A stretch of 64,000 nucleotides of DNA, from assembly GCF_007859935.1 (NCBI RefSeq), contig NZ_SJPO01000013.1, positions 1-64,000 on the forward strand. Direction: 5' to 3'. Numbering within the stretch: the stretch's first letter is position 1; each line of letters begins with the position of its first letter. A program made the position numbers and the translations under genes. This stretch comes from Posidoniimonas polymericola. Lineage in GTDB: Bacteria > Planctomycetota > Planctomycetia > Pirellulales > Lacipirellulaceae. Below the pieces are notes generated by a model. The model was not told the origin of the DNA and ran no database searches. It saw nothing but the letters and a program-made list of their open reading frames with translations. Shown one piece after another: positions 63,172 to 64,000 of this stretch.

Positions 63172-63717
63172 ATGCCGCGAATTCAACCAGTCAACAGAGA
63201 CACCGCCCCTCCCGCCACCGCCGAATTGCTCGCCAACGTGCAGAAAAAGCTGAGTGTCGTGCCCAACCTTATCTCCACCATGGCCCAATCAACGGCCGTC
63301 GCCACCGCGTATCTCGGGTTCAGCCAGGCACTCGCTTCCGGCGCGCTGTCGGCTCGACTCAGGGAACAGATCGCCCTGGTGGTTGGCGAAACCAACGGTT
63401 GCGACTATTGCGTGTCGGCCCACACTGCCTTGGGTAAGAAAGCCGGACTGACCGAGCAGGAAACCTGCGACGCGCGGCGGGCAACGGCATCCGACGAGAA
63501 GGAATCGCTGGCGCTGCAGTTCGCCCGGCAGATCGTCTCCAGCCGTGGCGTCGTGGCTGATGAGGACGTCGAGCGCGTACGCAAAGCTGGGTACACTGAT
63601 GGTGAGATCGCCGAGATCGTTGCCAACGTGGCGCTCAACATCTTCACGAACTATTTCAACCATGTGGCCGGCACGGAAGTCGACTTTCCCGTAGCCCCCG
63701 AACTCGCCGCGGCTTGA
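63172..63717 (+). CDS. AhpD/carboxymuconolactone decarboxylase-like peroxidase-type protein
   Basis: 181 aa. The CMD fold has the AhpD-type redox motif CDYCVSAHTALGKKAGL (two Cys plus His) near residue 80, with REQIALVVGETNGC before it and EIVANVALNIFTNYFNHVAGTEVDFP at the C-terminus. Members reduce peroxides using the Cys pair with a thiol partner. It is followed 81 bp downstream by a sigma-factor gene on the same strand; pairing of AhpD-like and ECF sigma genes is common. Confidence 0.9.
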   Translation: MPRIQPVNRDTAPPATAELLANVQKKLSVVPNLISTMAQSTAVATAYLGFSQALASGALSARLREQIALVVGETNGCDYCVSAHTALGKKAGLTEQETCDARRATASDEKESLALQFARQIVSSRGVVADEDVERVRKAGYTDGEIAEIVANVALNIFTNYFNHVAGTEVDFPVAPELAAA

Positions 63718-63798
63718 ACTGGGGACGCCGCTCGATCTGGCTTCGCCGGGCCGATCGAGCGGTTCCTTTGCTTCTGCGAACATTCGTTGGCCTGATAT

Positions 63799-64000
63799 AT
63801 GCAGCGAACAAACGAAACCTGGGTGAAGGACTTAGCGCAGCGGAGTGATTCCGCCTTGGCCGAGCTGCGCGAATTGCTGTTGCGTAATCTACGCAGCGGA
63901 TTGTCGGACCGCCCTCGTGCGGACGATTCGTTTCTGGAGGACTGCGCGCAAGAGTCGCTGCTGCGTGTTCTCGATAAACTCGAACAGTTCGACAGTCGCA
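63799..64000 (+). CDS. RNA polymerase sigma factor (ECF-like), cut by the window end
   Basis: 67 codons from the ATG at 63799, open to the window end. MQRTNETWVKDLAQRSDSALAELRELLLRNL is an N-terminal extension, and FLEDCAQESLLRVLDKLEQFDSR matches sigma-70 region 2 (DxxQExxLRxxxxLxxFxxRS). Probably an ECF sigma factor regulating the adjacent AhpD-like gene or itself. Only the first third is visible. Confidence 0.8.
   Translation, partial: MQRTNETWVKDLAQRSDSALAELRELLLRNLRSGLSDRPRADDSFLEDCAQESLLRVLDKLEQFDSR

Overview
The window looks like a chromosomal segment of a planctomycete, most likely order Pirellulales (Lacipirellulaceae-like). The evidence is a DUF1559 protein with a type IV pilin-like N-terminus, small lipoproteins with a carboxypeptidase-regulatory-like fold, several secreted LamG proteins ending in dockerin-like repeats plus PEP-CTERM anchors, an imuA-imuB-dnaE2 mutasome cassette, and a generally GC-rich sequence. 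This assignment rests on gene content and protein style, not on a database search.

Layout. (1) 1-15.8 kb is an accessory island. An intact IS3-family element (170-1462) sits in front of a nine-gene co-directional operon (1631-13556): FGE-sulfatase-like protein, zinc-ribbon TRAFAC/'double-GTPase' protein, membrane-anchored GAP1-type partner, DnaJ-type CxxC-array protein, YbjN-like protein, MSGPK coiled-coil protein, ClpB-like AAA+ ATPase, radical SAM protein and vWA protein. Behind it lie a DUF4236 gene, a broken IS630 element inserted in or beside an IS1 transposase remnant, and a 3' half of a tRNA gene with anticodon CAT that looks like an attachment-site scar. (2) 15.9-20.1 kb encodes surface-polysaccharide acylation (GNAT-fold protein, MBOAT, AlgJ-like SGNH protein). 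(3) 20.5-25.9 kb is the imuA-imuB-dnaE2 operon with a GAAC-N4-GTTC SOS-type box at its start. (4) 26.2-30.4 kb is a three-gene, stop/start-overlapping operon: SbnA-like cysteine synthase homologue, FAD/NAD(P)-binding protein and Y4yA-like PLP decarboxylase. (5) 30.5-about 37.5 kb is an integrative element directly behind an intact tRNA-Arg(TCT), with integrase, HTH excisionase-like protein, two AAA_25/RepA-type proteins and a gp88-like protein. (6) 38-52.6 kb, all on the minus strand, is a secreted glycan-degradation and cell-surface cluster (GH16, PmoA-family, two paralogous alpha-barrel proteins, LamG/dockerin/PEP-CTERM proteins, alpha/beta hydrolase, DUF1559). (7) 53.4-62.5 kb, plus strand, is a GntR-controlled tripartite tricarboxylate transporter (TctCBA) with four catabolic enzymes and an esterase. 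(8) The right end holds a fragment of a Pnkp-type RNA repair ligase, an AhpD-like protein and the start of a sigma factor.

The best candidate for an under-described system is the operon at 1631-13556. It combines a GTPase, its presumed GAP1 partner, chaperone-like modules (DnaJ zinc array, ClpB-like ATPase), a radical SAM enzyme and a vWA protein. Stop/start overlaps couple the last four genes. Its composition resembles the NTP-dependent conflict systems with GAP1 and double-GTPase components described by comparative genomics. Its position between insertion sequences and a tRNA scar fits a mobile defence cassette. The function is inferred, not shown.
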